DNA from: Pseudomonadota bacterium
GTDB taxonomy: Bacteria; Pseudomonadota; Gammaproteobacteria; Pseudomonadales; Azotimanducaceae
Direction of reading: 5' to 3'
Assembly: GCA_009936895.1 (NCBI GenBank)
Contig: JAACDS010000214.1
Coordinates: 1-19,183 of the forward strand
Length of the DNA: 19,183 bases
Positions 1-7,167 of the stretch are shown in pieces; the stretch's first letter is position 1; the number at the start of each line of letters is the position of its first letter. The notes under the pieces were generated by a model that did no database searches, was not told the DNA's origin, and was given only the letters and a program-made list of their open reading frames with translations. The translations under genes and the position numbers were made by a program.

Positions 1-1
1 A

Positions 2-1219
2 TTAGCTCAGATAAAACCGGACCCTTCTAAAGTTATTGAACTCACAGATGGAGCGGTTCCGGGATTGCGTTTTCGATTAACGCCAGCTGGAACGCGCAGT
101 TGGTCGTTAAATATCCGTGAGAATGGTGTTATGCGGCGCTATGAGGTCGGGCAAAGCCTTGGTTTATCGGAGGCACGCTCAAAAGCAGAAAAGCTGAAAG
201 TTGACATCAAGAATGGTGCGGATCCTACAGCCGAAAAACGGGCTAGGCGCGAAAAAGCAAAACTAGCTCTAGATGGCATAGGCACTTTGGGTTCTTTGAT
301 AGATCGGTATTTCCAGAACGGTCCCGGTGAAACTCTAAAAAGTAAAGATGATCAAAGAAACGGTATTCGTTTTGTGTTTTCCGCGCACCTAAAAAAGCCT
401 GCTTTAGAGCTAAAACCTATGGAGCTACAACTGTCGGCCGATAATCACAAATCTAAGGTATCGGCAGCACGCGCCGTTGCGTACCTAAACCGTATTCTAC
501 GTTGGGCTGAAAAACGTGAGCTGGTAGTAGGCGATTTTGATCTCGAAAAGCCAAATCAAGCTCCACCTAAACAAAGAGTTTTGGACGAAACTGAGTTAGC
601 TGCAATATTGCCCCTCCTAGAAGGTAGCCGCGGTATGTGTGCGAGATTTATACTTCTAACAGGCGCTAGGATATCCGCCGCGGCAAAAGCAACATGGCCA
701 CAGATAAATTGGGAGGCGAAAACTTGGACGATACCGTCAAATCATCTCAAAGATACACGCGCGCTTCGACAACGAAGTCAAAGACCAAAAAAACCAATGG
801 TTGTTCCGCTTTCTAGGCAGGCTATCGAGCTGTTGAAGATAATAGAAGCGCGTAGAGAGCAAATACCAAGACTGAGAAGCTCAGAACCCAGAATACCAGA
901 GACTGGTTTAATATTCACATCTGTGTCTGGAACAGAGCTTGGTAATTGGTCGCGATGGTTAAAGAAGATCCAAGAACTGGCAGGTGTCTCTGATTGGTCA
1001 GCGCATGCTTTAAGGCGTACATCTGCGACTTTGGCAGGCGACCTCGGCGCACCACCTCATGTCATAAGTGTCATGCTCGGTCATTCAAATGTAGGGGGAC
1101 AGTTGGTTGCAGGTTATAATCACAGTATCTACGGCTCCGAGCATAAAGACATCTTACAAAGGGTGGCTAATAGACTTGAAGAGATTGAAACTAGCAGGCC
1201 GTATCTCAAAATAGCTTAA
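2..1219 (+). CDS. Tyrosine recombinase/integrase (5' end outside window)
   Basis: Site-specific recombinase of the phage/genomic-island type, which cuts and rejoins DNA through a covalent 3'-phosphotyrosine. The frame is open from base 2 and the first residues (LAQIKPDPSKVIELTDGAVPG) read like the usual N-terminal DNA-binding domain of this family, so the gene continues left of the window. The TTG at 65 is only the first start-like codon inside it. Counting from that TTG, catalytic residues are visible in the C-terminal domain: Arg202 in LLTGARISA, His314 and Arg317 in HALRR, His340 in LGHSN, and probable nucleophile Tyr351 in AGYNHS. The C-terminus looks complete. It suggests bases 1-2733 belong to an integrated island. 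No tRNA or attachment site is visible because the upstream side is missing. Confident on family, not on target site. Confidence 0.9.
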   Translation, partial: LAQIKPDPSKVIELTDGAVPGLRFRLTPAGTRSWSLNIRENGVMRRYEVGQSLGLSEARSKAEKLKVDIKNGADPTAEKRARREKAKLALDGIGTLGSLIDRYFQNGPGETLKSKDDQRNGIRFVFSAHLKKPALELKPMELQLSADNHKSKVSAARAVAYLNRILRWAEKRELVVGDFDLEKPNQAPPKQRVLDETELAAILPLLEGSRGMCARFILLTGARISAAAKATWPQINWEAKTWTIPSNHLKDTRALRQRSQRPKKPMVVPLSRQAIELLKIIEARREQIPRLRSSEPRIPETGLIFTSVSGTELGNWSRWLKKIQELAGVSDWSAHALRRTSATLAGDLGAPPHVISVMLGHSNVGGQLVAGYNHSIYGSEHKDILQRVANRLEEIETSRPYLKIA

Positions 1220-1593
1220 CCCTCAAAACTCAGTATTTGGTAAGGGACCCAGAACCTCGTCTAAAGAAAATGAGATGCGCAATGCATACAGGCATGCGTT
1301 CGATTGATATATGTCTCTGGTTAGCTAACTACCGCGATGACAAGAACGCTACTAATATCGATTAGAAATCCTCCTCAATCAAATCGTCAAATCTGTCCCA
1401 AAGTCGCTGACGTTAGGCAAAAGTGGCGTAGAATTTCCTGAAGCTATACAGCGTGCGTGCCCTACCTTTCGTACCAGTCGCATAAGTATCTCAGCACAAC
1501 ACAACACTATATTGATTTAAATGAGAATACTTTGCGCAATGCTGTAGAAATACTCAATTTGAGGTGTAAAAGGGCACGAGTTTGAAAGGATAA
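1220..1593. other. Gene-free AT-rich stretch after the integrase
   Basis: No convincing gene here. One coding-like scrap is seen on the minus strand ending at a TAA at 1362-1364: about 16 codons reading RQRLWDRFDDLIEEDF, an acidic tail typical of a protein C-terminus, closed upstream by another stop. No hairpin terminator, tRNA or repeat was recognised. It is best read as island spacer with decayed coding remnants. Confidence 0.4.
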
Positions 1594-1725
1594 TGGCGCT
1601 GGATTTTTAAACTAGTGATATCTGGACTTATCCTAATGGTGATCTGCTGGCTGTTTAAAACAGGTGCCGCTTGGTAGATAATGGGCGGTATTATTTTGCT
1701 CGGTATACTCCTAGCCTATAGCTAA
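1594..1725 (+). pseudogene. Possible broken small membrane-protein gene
   Basis: An open frame of about 43 codons is strongly hydrophobic. It reads WRWIFKLVISGLILMVICWL, then FKTGAAW, a TAG at 1675-1677, then IMGGIILLGILLAYS and TAA at 1723-1725. The two hydrophobic stretches would make one or two membrane segments. An ATG at 1593-1595 with an AAAGGA just upstream sits one base out of frame, as if a single G had been gained. The TAG would be a TGG Trp codon changed by one base. The family is not recognised, and the call rests only on composition and on the two parsimonious repairs. Low confidence. Confidence 0.25.
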
Positions 1726-1728
1726 TGC

Positions 1729-2733
1729 TCAGACAGCTAATGAGTTAATCCGAGCCTGATAGAACTCCCGCCAATTACTTTCATCAATTTCTGATTTTAA
1801 TTCATCAAGGCTGGCCCAGATATGTTCTGCAGTTGTCCATGGCGCCTCATCAATGGAGGTGTTCCATCGCCTCTTAACAAATGCTCTAAATGCAGTTCTT
1901 TGCTCATCAGTCAAAAGTTCTTGTACGTAAAAAGCGATCAACCTCTTACCCAACTGTTTTAGGCGTTCATCAGCGAAATCATTGATGATTGAAACTCGTT
2001 CTGGCCAAGATGCAGATTGAAACTGTTCGAGTAATTCTTTGTCAGAGTTACCATAGAACCCTGAGTAGATTTTTTCTTCCACTTCCAAGTTAGTTTGCTC
2101 AGTATCGGCATACCGTTCGCTTAAAACCTCAGAAACAAGACTTTGTAATGTGTTGGCCTCTTTGATCGTTTCACAAAACTCAAGCATCTCTTCTGAAGGG
2201 TTCTCTATCACTCGAAAAGTTTCAGATCTGTTTACGGCCAAAGTCCGGATTTTCTTTGGTGTCCCTTTAATTGCTTCAGAAACATAAAGTTTGGATGCCT
2301 GAGTGAGATCTACAGCTTTGTTAAGTTCGAAATCTGCGAATCCAATTGAGTTTGGGTTATCTTTATTACTACCATAGTAGCATCCTTGATATGTCTTAGG
2401 TGCGTTTCCTCCAAACCGAAGTGTAACTTCCATTGGAAGAAAGCTTTTCAGTGAACTGCAGATGATGGTTTTATCACCTGAGTGAACAAGCTTTTTGAAG
2501 AGTTCGGGTGCATCATCTTGTATTTTTTTAAATATAAAAATTGTTGCTTCTACATCGGCTAAAGCATCATGTGCATTTTCATGAGCAAAGCCATTTACTG
2601 GGGCCAAAAGATCAAGTTTAAAGCTAATATTTCCATTGTCTGATACTGGCCAACTTAGAGCGCTAGATGCCTCTGCATGCGTCGCAAAAACCATTTTCAT
2701 AACGTCCAGCCGACTATTTCCGTTCATCTGGGT
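1729..2733 (-). pseudogene. sbcB: Exonuclease I (SbcB-type), 5'-truncated
   Basis: Exonuclease I degrades single-stranded DNA 3' to 5' in recombination and mismatch repair. The minus-strand frame is open from 2940, but homology-like sequence begins only at TQMNGNSRLDV (2733). It then gives LSWPVSDNGNISFKLD, LAPVNGFAHENAHDALADVEAT (third DEDDh motif, His and Asp four residues later) and a helical C-terminal region ending normally. The first two exonuclease motifs (the Asp-x-Glu metal ligands and the middle Asp) are absent: roughly 140 N-terminal residues are missing relative to the 475-residue E. coli enzyme. The 69 codons upstream in frame (2734-2940) are the antisense of an aldo/keto reductase gene, not exonuclease. 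The product cannot be a working nuclease. Assignment is from memory of the family, without alignment. Confidence 0.75.
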
Positions 2734-3423
2734 AGCGGGCGCAACAACATCCTGCGCCAATTCGATGAGAGCCGCGCTCGGATCAATCTGGACATAATCG
2801 ACATCCTTTATTTGCATCGCTGAGATCCTGATACGCCGCTGGACGAAACCTTTGAGACGCTGAGCGAGCTGCAACAAACTGATGCCATTCGTTATATTGG
2901 CGTGTCCAACTTTGCCGCGTGGCAGGTGATGAAAGCGCAAGGGGTTGCAAATTTGGTCGGCACAAGGATGGATGTTATCCAGCCAATGTATTCACTGATC
3001 AAACGTCAGGCCGAGGTAGAGATATTCCCGATGGCAATTGGTGAGGGAATAGCAGTTGCGGTTTATTCTCCTCTTGGAAGTGGTCTTCTGACGGGAAAAT
3101 ATCTGACTGGCGGAACAGGGCGCCTTTCCACTGATAAACGGTACGCTGCACGGTATGGACAGGATTGGATGGTTGACACCGCGCAATGTTTGTCAGGGAT
3201 CGCGACTGAAATGGGCATTGACGCGGCGACACTTGCTGTGGCGTGGGCGGCACAACAAACTGCGGTGACGGCACCTATCATCAGCGCGCGCAGTGTCGCG
3301 CAATTGTTGCCCTCACTGGAAGCCCGGAACCTGAAATTGACTGATGAGGCATACCACCGCATCGAAGCTTTGTCTGTGCGGCCCACACCTGCGACGGATC
3401 GCTTGGAAGAGGCGGTGTTTTAG
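2734..3423 (+). pseudogene. Aldo/keto reductase, 5'-truncated and with internal stop
   Basis: NAD(P)H-dependent aldo/keto reductase family. One frame runs from 2734 to the TAG at 3421-3423. It reads NILRQFDESRARINLDIIDI, LYLHR, then TGA at 2821-2823, then DPDTPLDETFETLSELQQTD, IRYIGVSNFAAW and a normal barrel C-terminus with YSLIKRQAEVEI and YSPLGSGLLTGKY. LHR-x-DPDTP commonly has Trp or another large residue at x, so TGG to TGA is the simplest explanation. The N-terminal third, including the catalytic Asp and Tyr region, is missing because the sequence switches at about 2733 to exonuclease I on the other strand. The uninterrupted part after the stop has an ATG at 2902 (SNFAAW region), but a protein from there would lack the active site. 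Confidence 0.85.
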
Positions 3424-3713
3424 GCGGGATTCGTCAAAGAACCTTCCCAATGTTTCCCCATCACGACAATACAGGATGTGCCATTTGCATAGTTCTGCAC
3501 AATCACCCAATCGCCGTTGCGCACAATGACCCACACCTCAAGGATTGTCTCCGGATCGCGCAAGCCCATCCTCTGGCTCTTGGCCCCTCGAATTTACTTC
3601 AATGTCTTGATCATTCGGGTGCTATCATCACAGATTAAATCAGACATCCGCGGCTGCGCATGGGTTGGGATGGCCAAACTGATAAAGAGAAAAATCGCAC
3701 ACCGGCTGATCAT
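3420..3713 (-). pseudogene. Small secreted protein with an in-frame stop at codon 40
   Basis: A 97-codon frame starts at ATG 3713 with a clear signal peptide (MISRCAIFLFISLAIPTHAQ) and a Cys-containing start of the mature part (SDLICDDSTRMIKTLK). It meets TAA at 3594-3596 and continues in the same frame with IRGAKSQRMGLRDPETILEV, WVIVRNGDWVIVQNYANG, TSCIVVMGKHWEGSL and a stop at 3420-3422. Both halves look like one protein with two Cys that could pair in the periplasm. I recall similar short hypothetical proteins in Rhodobacteraceae but cannot name a function. CAA (Gln) to TAA explains the break. Its stop overlaps the stop of the convergent aldo/keto reductase by a few bases. It lies downstream of phoB on the same strand, and transcription from phoB could read into it. 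Confidence 0.6.
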
Positions 3714-3769
3714 TATAAAACCTCACTACTAAATGCCCTGAACCAGTCGAGATCGCCTGTCTGCCTGCG

Positions 3770-4459
3770 CTAGCCAAGCGCATATCCCACGCCACGCACA
3801 GTCCGAATCGGATCGGCACCGCCATACTGTGATAGTGCTTTTCTCAGACGGCCAATGTGGACATCTACCGTACGGATATCGACGTATATACCCCGCCCCC
3901 ATACACGGTCGAGCAACTGGTCACGGCTCCAGACGCGCCCGGGTTTTTCCATGAACGTGGTGAGCAGCCGGAATTCCGTTAGCCCTAGCTTGAGCTCGTC
4001 TTTGCCGCGTGTGACTTTGTGCGTCTCACAGTCCAGAATAATATCGTCAAATGCAAGTTGTTGACCAAGCGAAGAAGGCCGCACGCGGCGCAGCTGGGTA
4101 CGCACCCGCGCCATCAACTCGATCACCGAATAGGGCTTGACGACATAATCATCCGCGCCAGTTTCCAATCCGCGCACTTTATCCACCTCTTCAGAGCGCG
4201 CCGAAAGCATGATCACCGGAGTAGAGCGTGTCTCTGGCTTGCTCTTGATGCGCCGACAGACTTCGATGCCGGAAATGTTGGGCATCATCCAGTCCAGCAC
4301 AATGATGTCCGGCGCCTCCTCGGCGATGATCAAAAGAGCTTCTTCCCCGTCTCTCGCACGGCTTATCATAAACCCTTCGGCTTCCAGATTGTAGGCCAGA
4401 ACTTCCAACTGCGCGGGCTCATCCTCTGCGACCAAAACACGGGGCTGATCAGTGGACAT
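3770..4459 (-). CDS. phoB: Phosphate regulon response regulator PhoB
   Basis: OmpR/PhoB-type response regulator that binds Pho boxes and activates phosphate-starvation genes when phosphorylated by PhoR. From ATG 4459 it is 229 residues, the length of E. coli PhoB; the frame is open further upstream, but this ATG begins the receiver domain correctly and has AAGGA about 11 bases ahead. Receiver: acidic pair Glu12/Asp13, phospho-acceptor Asp56 (VLDWMMP), Lys108 in VVKPYS. The C-terminal winged-helix domain includes LTEFRLLTTFMEKPGRVWSR, RTVDVHIGRLRKAL and TVRGVGYALG. It appears fully intact, in contrast to everything upstream in its operon. It follows the phoU remnant after 13 bases and would be transcribed from the Pho-box promoter at 4795-4838, so it is probably self-activated. 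Confidence 0.97.
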   Translation of the reverse strand: MSTDQPRVLVAEDEPAQLEVLAYNLEAEGFMISRARDGEEALLIIAEEAPDIIVLDWMMPNISGIEVCRRIKSKPETRSTPVIMLSARSEEVDKVRGLETGADDYVVKPYSVIELMARVRTQLRRVRPSSLGQQLAFDDIILDCETHKVTRGKDELKLGLTEFRLLTTFMEKPGRVWSRDQLLDRVWGRGIYVDIRTVDVHIGRLRKALSQYGGADPIRTVRGVGYALG

Positions 4460-4472
4460 CTTGAAGGTTTCC

Positions 4473-4729
4473 TTAGCTTGGCAATGATGTTTCGTCGCCT
4501 TTGGCGCGCGCCTCATCCGGGATCGCCCCAGTAACGAGGTAGACAACTTGTTCGGCAATAGAGGTCACGTGGTCACCCATCCGTTCACTATTTTTGGCGA
4601 TAAAATGCAGGTGCATACAGGCGGTGATGTTGGTGGATCTTCCATCTGTACCTGGTCCCGTGCAGCAGCAGTTGTTGCAGCCATTGCGGATAGTGCGAGT
4701 GCGGATGCTGCGAGTTTCATCAAAGACAT
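4473..4729 (-). pseudogene. pstS'-'phoU deletion fusion
   Basis: From ATG 4729 the minus strand encodes a signal peptide and start of mature phosphate-binding protein PstS: MSLMKLAASALALSAMA, ATTAAARDQVQ (28 codons, to 4646). The next codons in frame are Met-Glu-Asp-Pro. One base out of frame, the sequence then continues as NITACMHLHFIAKNSERMGD, HVTSIAEQVVYLVTGAIPDE and a short tail to TAA at 4473-4475, the C-terminus of PhoU. MEDPxNITACMH is the expected continuous PhoU sequence, so a one-base loss follows the junction. The usual order pstS-pstC-pstA-pstB-phoU is thus reduced to about 257 bases; the ABC importer for phosphate and most of its regulator are gone from this locus. The 116-codon frame 4473-4823 covering this region is only partly real. 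Confidence 0.85.
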
Positions 4730-4794
4730 GGGTGTCTCTCGTTCGTAAATTTAAAAGCGCCCCCCCACGGGAATCTTCCGCTCCGTTTAGGCGT

Positions 4795-4838
4795 GCGACG
4801 TTACAGCTTTGCGACAGTTCCATTACATTTTTATGACA
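4795..4838 (-). promoter_or_regulatory. Tandem Pho box upstream of the pstS remnant
   Basis: On the minus strand four direct repeats with an 11-base period begin TGTCATA, TGTAATG, TGTCGCA and TGTAACG, with AT-rich spacers in the first two. This is the layout of two adjacent PHO boxes (consensus CTGTCATAAATCTGTCAC-like) bound by PhoB dimers. It sits between the phoR stop and the pstS start codon, where the pst promoter belongs. After the deletion it should drive the tiny fusion gene and phoB. Seen directly; binding is inferred. Confidence 0.8.
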
Positions 4839-4862
4839 GCCGTCGAAATACTCTTTTGTGGT

Positions 4863-5933
4863 TCAGAGGCCTTCTTGGATAGGGAGAATAACCGTAAAGG
4901 TGCTCCCTTTGCCACGCTCACTTTCAACGCAGAGACGGCCGCGGTGACGGTTGATGATGTGCTTGACGATCGCAAGACCAAGACCGGTGCCGCCAAGCGC
5001 TCGACTACGATGGTCATCGGCGCGGTAGAAACGCTCGGTCAGACGTGGCAAGCGGATAGAGTCAATGCCAGCGCCATAGTCGATGATCTGAATACGCACG
5101 CCGGGCGCACGCAGAACCGGTTCGCGCGCGATTTCGGTCATTCGCAGCGTCACCCGTCCACCTGACCCACCATATTTAATCGCATTCATAATTATATTGG
5201 TGAAGACTTGTTCAAGCTGATCACCATCCGCAATCATCGTAACGGGGATCTGGGGGAATTCAGTTTCAAAAGTCACATCCGCCTCGCGCGCCAAGGGTTG
5301 CAAGGTGTGGAGAGTCGAATTCAGAATGTCATTCAACACGACGCTTTGCGTGAGGCGTACCCGCTCGTCTCTCTCAACCCTGTTGAGCGACATCAGATCG
5401 CCAACAAGACGGTTCATCCGCTCCGCCTCGTTTTGCATGATTTCAAGGAACCTTGCTCCCGCCTCCGGATCATTGCGCGCGGGACCGCGCAGGGTTTCGA
5501 TAAATCCCATAAGTGCCGTTAACGGGGTTCACAATTCATGGCTGACATTGGCGACGAAATCGCGGCGCGTTTGGCCGGCTTGCTCCTTGTCGGTAATATC
5601 TTCAAAGGATACGAGCACGACGCCTCCGATGTCTCGGCCCAAACCTTGCACCGCGCGGCAGCTTACCCGAAACGCTGCGTCCTGCGCCCCATCATTGCTT
5701 AGGTACTGTGTTGAACGTGCCATGCCGTCTGTCAGTGTCGTCTCGATTGCATCAAGCAGCGCAGGCTGACGCAGCATAGTAACATAGTTTTGCACCCTAG
5801 CCTGTTGGTTGATTAGCGTGAGCGCCTCAGTGTTTGCAGCGATAATTCTTTCCGCACGATCAATGGCAAGGCAAGGCAGAGGGAACCCAGCCAGAAGAGC
5901 ATCAAGGATCTCATCATTCACCTTGGACCTCAT
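4863..5933 (-). pseudogene. phoR: Phosphate sensor histidine kinase PhoR, interrupted by TGA after the H-box
   Basis: PhoR phosphorylates PhoB at low phosphate. One continuous frame encodes a PAS-like sensor part (LPCLAIDRAERIIAANTEAL, VTMLRQPALLDAI, VVLVSFEDITDKEQ), then RRDFVANVSHEL, a TGA at 5529-5531, then TPLTALMGFIETL. The second half holds all ATPase motifs: N-box NIIMNAIKYGG, G1 IIDYGAGID, F-box TERFYR, G2 GGTGLGLAIVKHI. HELRTPL is near invariant, so CGA (Arg) became TGA. The catalytic His (codon 5538-5540) is kept but separated from the ATP-binding domain. Start: ATG 5933 gives about 356 codons, normal for this type; the frame is also open to a TTG at 6005. No membrane helix is seen. 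Reinitiation at ATG 5510 might give a His-less ATPase fragment. A sequencing error is the alternative. Confidence 0.88.
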
Positions 5934-6180
5934 CAATTCGGCAGCTACCTGAATGGCGATTGTGAACACATCCCCTATGGCATCCAAGTCTTCCTGTCCA
6001 ACCAAGACATGAAGAAGCTGTCTATAAGAAAATTTCCACCCATCTTCGGATAAAAATTAACCTGACCTCAAATCGACCGAACGCGCTGAGAAAGGAATTT
6101 GAAGCTTGATGCCTGATTGCGAGCACGCATCATTGACGATGCAAATTCCATCTCGCAGCGTAACAGTCTATTTGCGCAAT

Positions 6181-6224
6181 TGTCATGTAATTGAGACATA
6201 AGTATCACAATTCTGTGATGTCCA
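6181..6224 (+). promoter_or_regulatory. Degenerate Pho-box-like repeats before phnC
   Basis: At 11-base spacing the plus strand shows TGTCATG (6181), TGAGACA (6192), TATCACA (6203) and TGTGATG (6214). Only the first unit fits the Pho box well. The position, 33 bases ahead of phnC in the phoR-phnC divergent region, is where one is expected. Weak evidence. Confidence 0.3.
6204..6219. promoter_or_regulatory. Perfect palindrome ATCACA-N4-TGTGAT
   Basis: A 6-base inverted repeat with a 4-base centre (ATCACAATTCTGTGAT) lies 37 bases before the phnC start. It could be an operator for a dimeric regulator, or it may simply overlap the degenerate Pho-box series. It does not recur at phnF-phnG, so there is no evidence that PhnF binds it. 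Confidence 0.3.
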
Positions 6225-6256
6225 ACGCGTATCCCACGGCCAAACTTGGGGGCGAT

Positions 6257-7072
6257 ATGCTAAGAATCGACACATTGACGAAACGCTTTGGAGAGAAAAT
6301 AGCCGTTGATGCGGCCAATATCTCTGTAAACGAACCATCCATGATCGGAATTATCGGGCGATCTGGCGCAGGAAAATCCACGCTGTTGCGGATGGTCAAT
6401 CGCCTAAATGAGGCGACCTCCGGTACGATCACATTTGAAGGCGAGGACATCACCTCGTTGCGGGGAGCCGCGCGACGAAATTGGCAATCGCGCTGTGCAA
6501 TGATCTTTCAACAGTTCAACCTCGTACCACGCATGGACGTGGTATCGAATGTGCTCCATGGAACGCTGAACAACCGCTCGACTGTCGCAACCCTTTTCAA
6601 TCTGTATCCGCAGGCTGATATCCATAAGGCAATCGAAATCCTTGACCGGCTCGGTATTGCCGAACAGGCCCCGAAACGGGCCGAGGCCCTCTCGGGTGGG
6701 CAACAACAGCGCGTAGCGATCGCGCGCGCCTTGATGCAGGACCCGAAAATCATCCTTGCCGATGAGCCGATCGCCAGCCTTGATCCGATGAATGCGCAAG
6801 TGGTCATGCAAGCACTGCGCCGCATTCACGAAGAAGACGGGCGTATGGTGATCGCAAACCTCCACACGCTTGATACTGCGCGGCGCTATTGCGACCGGGT
6901 GATCGGGATGCGCGATGGGCGGATCGTCTTCGATGGCACGCCAGAGCAGCTGACCACCGGGGTCGCACGTGACATTTACGGGGCTGGCACGGATTTTTCC
7001 GAAGCCGCCACTTCCACCGAAATCGAAACACTGGACAGGTCAGAGGTCCGCGAAGTGAAAGCCTGCGCCTGA
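6257..7072 (+). CDS. phnC: Phosphonate ABC transporter ATP-binding protein PhnC
   Basis: ATPase that powers phosphonate import through PhnE with binding protein PhnD. I choose ATG 6257 (MLRIDTLTKRFG) because GGGGG lies a few bases ahead and the length (271 residues) fits the family; the frame opens upstream at TTG 6191 and ATG 6218. Motifs: Walker A GRSGAGKST (34-42, Lys40), Q-loop FQQFNL, signature LSGGQ (145-149), Walker B IILADE ending at Glu170, and H-loop His203. The family-typical insert LFNLYPQADIHKAIEILDRL is present. It is first in the phnC-phnD-phnE1-phnE2 run, 95 bases before phnD, and divergent from phoR. No defect seen. Confidence 0.96.
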   Translation: MLRIDTLTKRFGEKIAVDAANISVNEPSMIGIIGRSGAGKSTLLRMVNRLNEATSGTITFEGEDITSLRGAARRNWQSRCAMIFQQFNLVPRMDVVSNVLHGTLNNRSTVATLFNLYPQADIHKAIEILDRLGIAEQAPKRAEALSGGQQQRVAIARALMQDPKIILADEPIASLDPMNAQVVMQALRRIHEEDGRMVIANLHTLDTARRYCDRVIGMRDGRIVFDGTPEQLTTGVARDIYGAGTDFSEAATSTEIETLDRSEVREVKACA

Positions 7073-7167
7073 GCCAGTTTCAGTCTGTGCATCTGCAGCA
7101 CGCCACCTTAACCAACCTGCCCTCAATCAGCCGCAAAGCGGTAGGGCAACAAACCACGGAGATAACA

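Noticed and set aside
1..64. tRNA gene or attachment site next to the integrase
   Set aside because: The left edge is coding sequence of the integrase itself, with no tRNA-like cloverleaf visible.
1220..1728. CRISPR array or tandem repeats in the gene-poor stretch
   Set aside because: No regularly spaced repeat was seen.
1729..2940. A single intact 403-residue protein on the minus strand
   Set aside because: Its first 69 residues are the antisense of the aldo/keto reductase frame. Exonuclease-like sequence starts at 2733, so it is a truncated gene plus accidental extension.
4473..4823. A 116-residue protein with a Cys-rich N-terminal half
   Set aside because: Only the C-terminal ~48 residues resemble PhoU. 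The N-terminal half is the pst leader and the pstS signal peptide read in a wrong frame.
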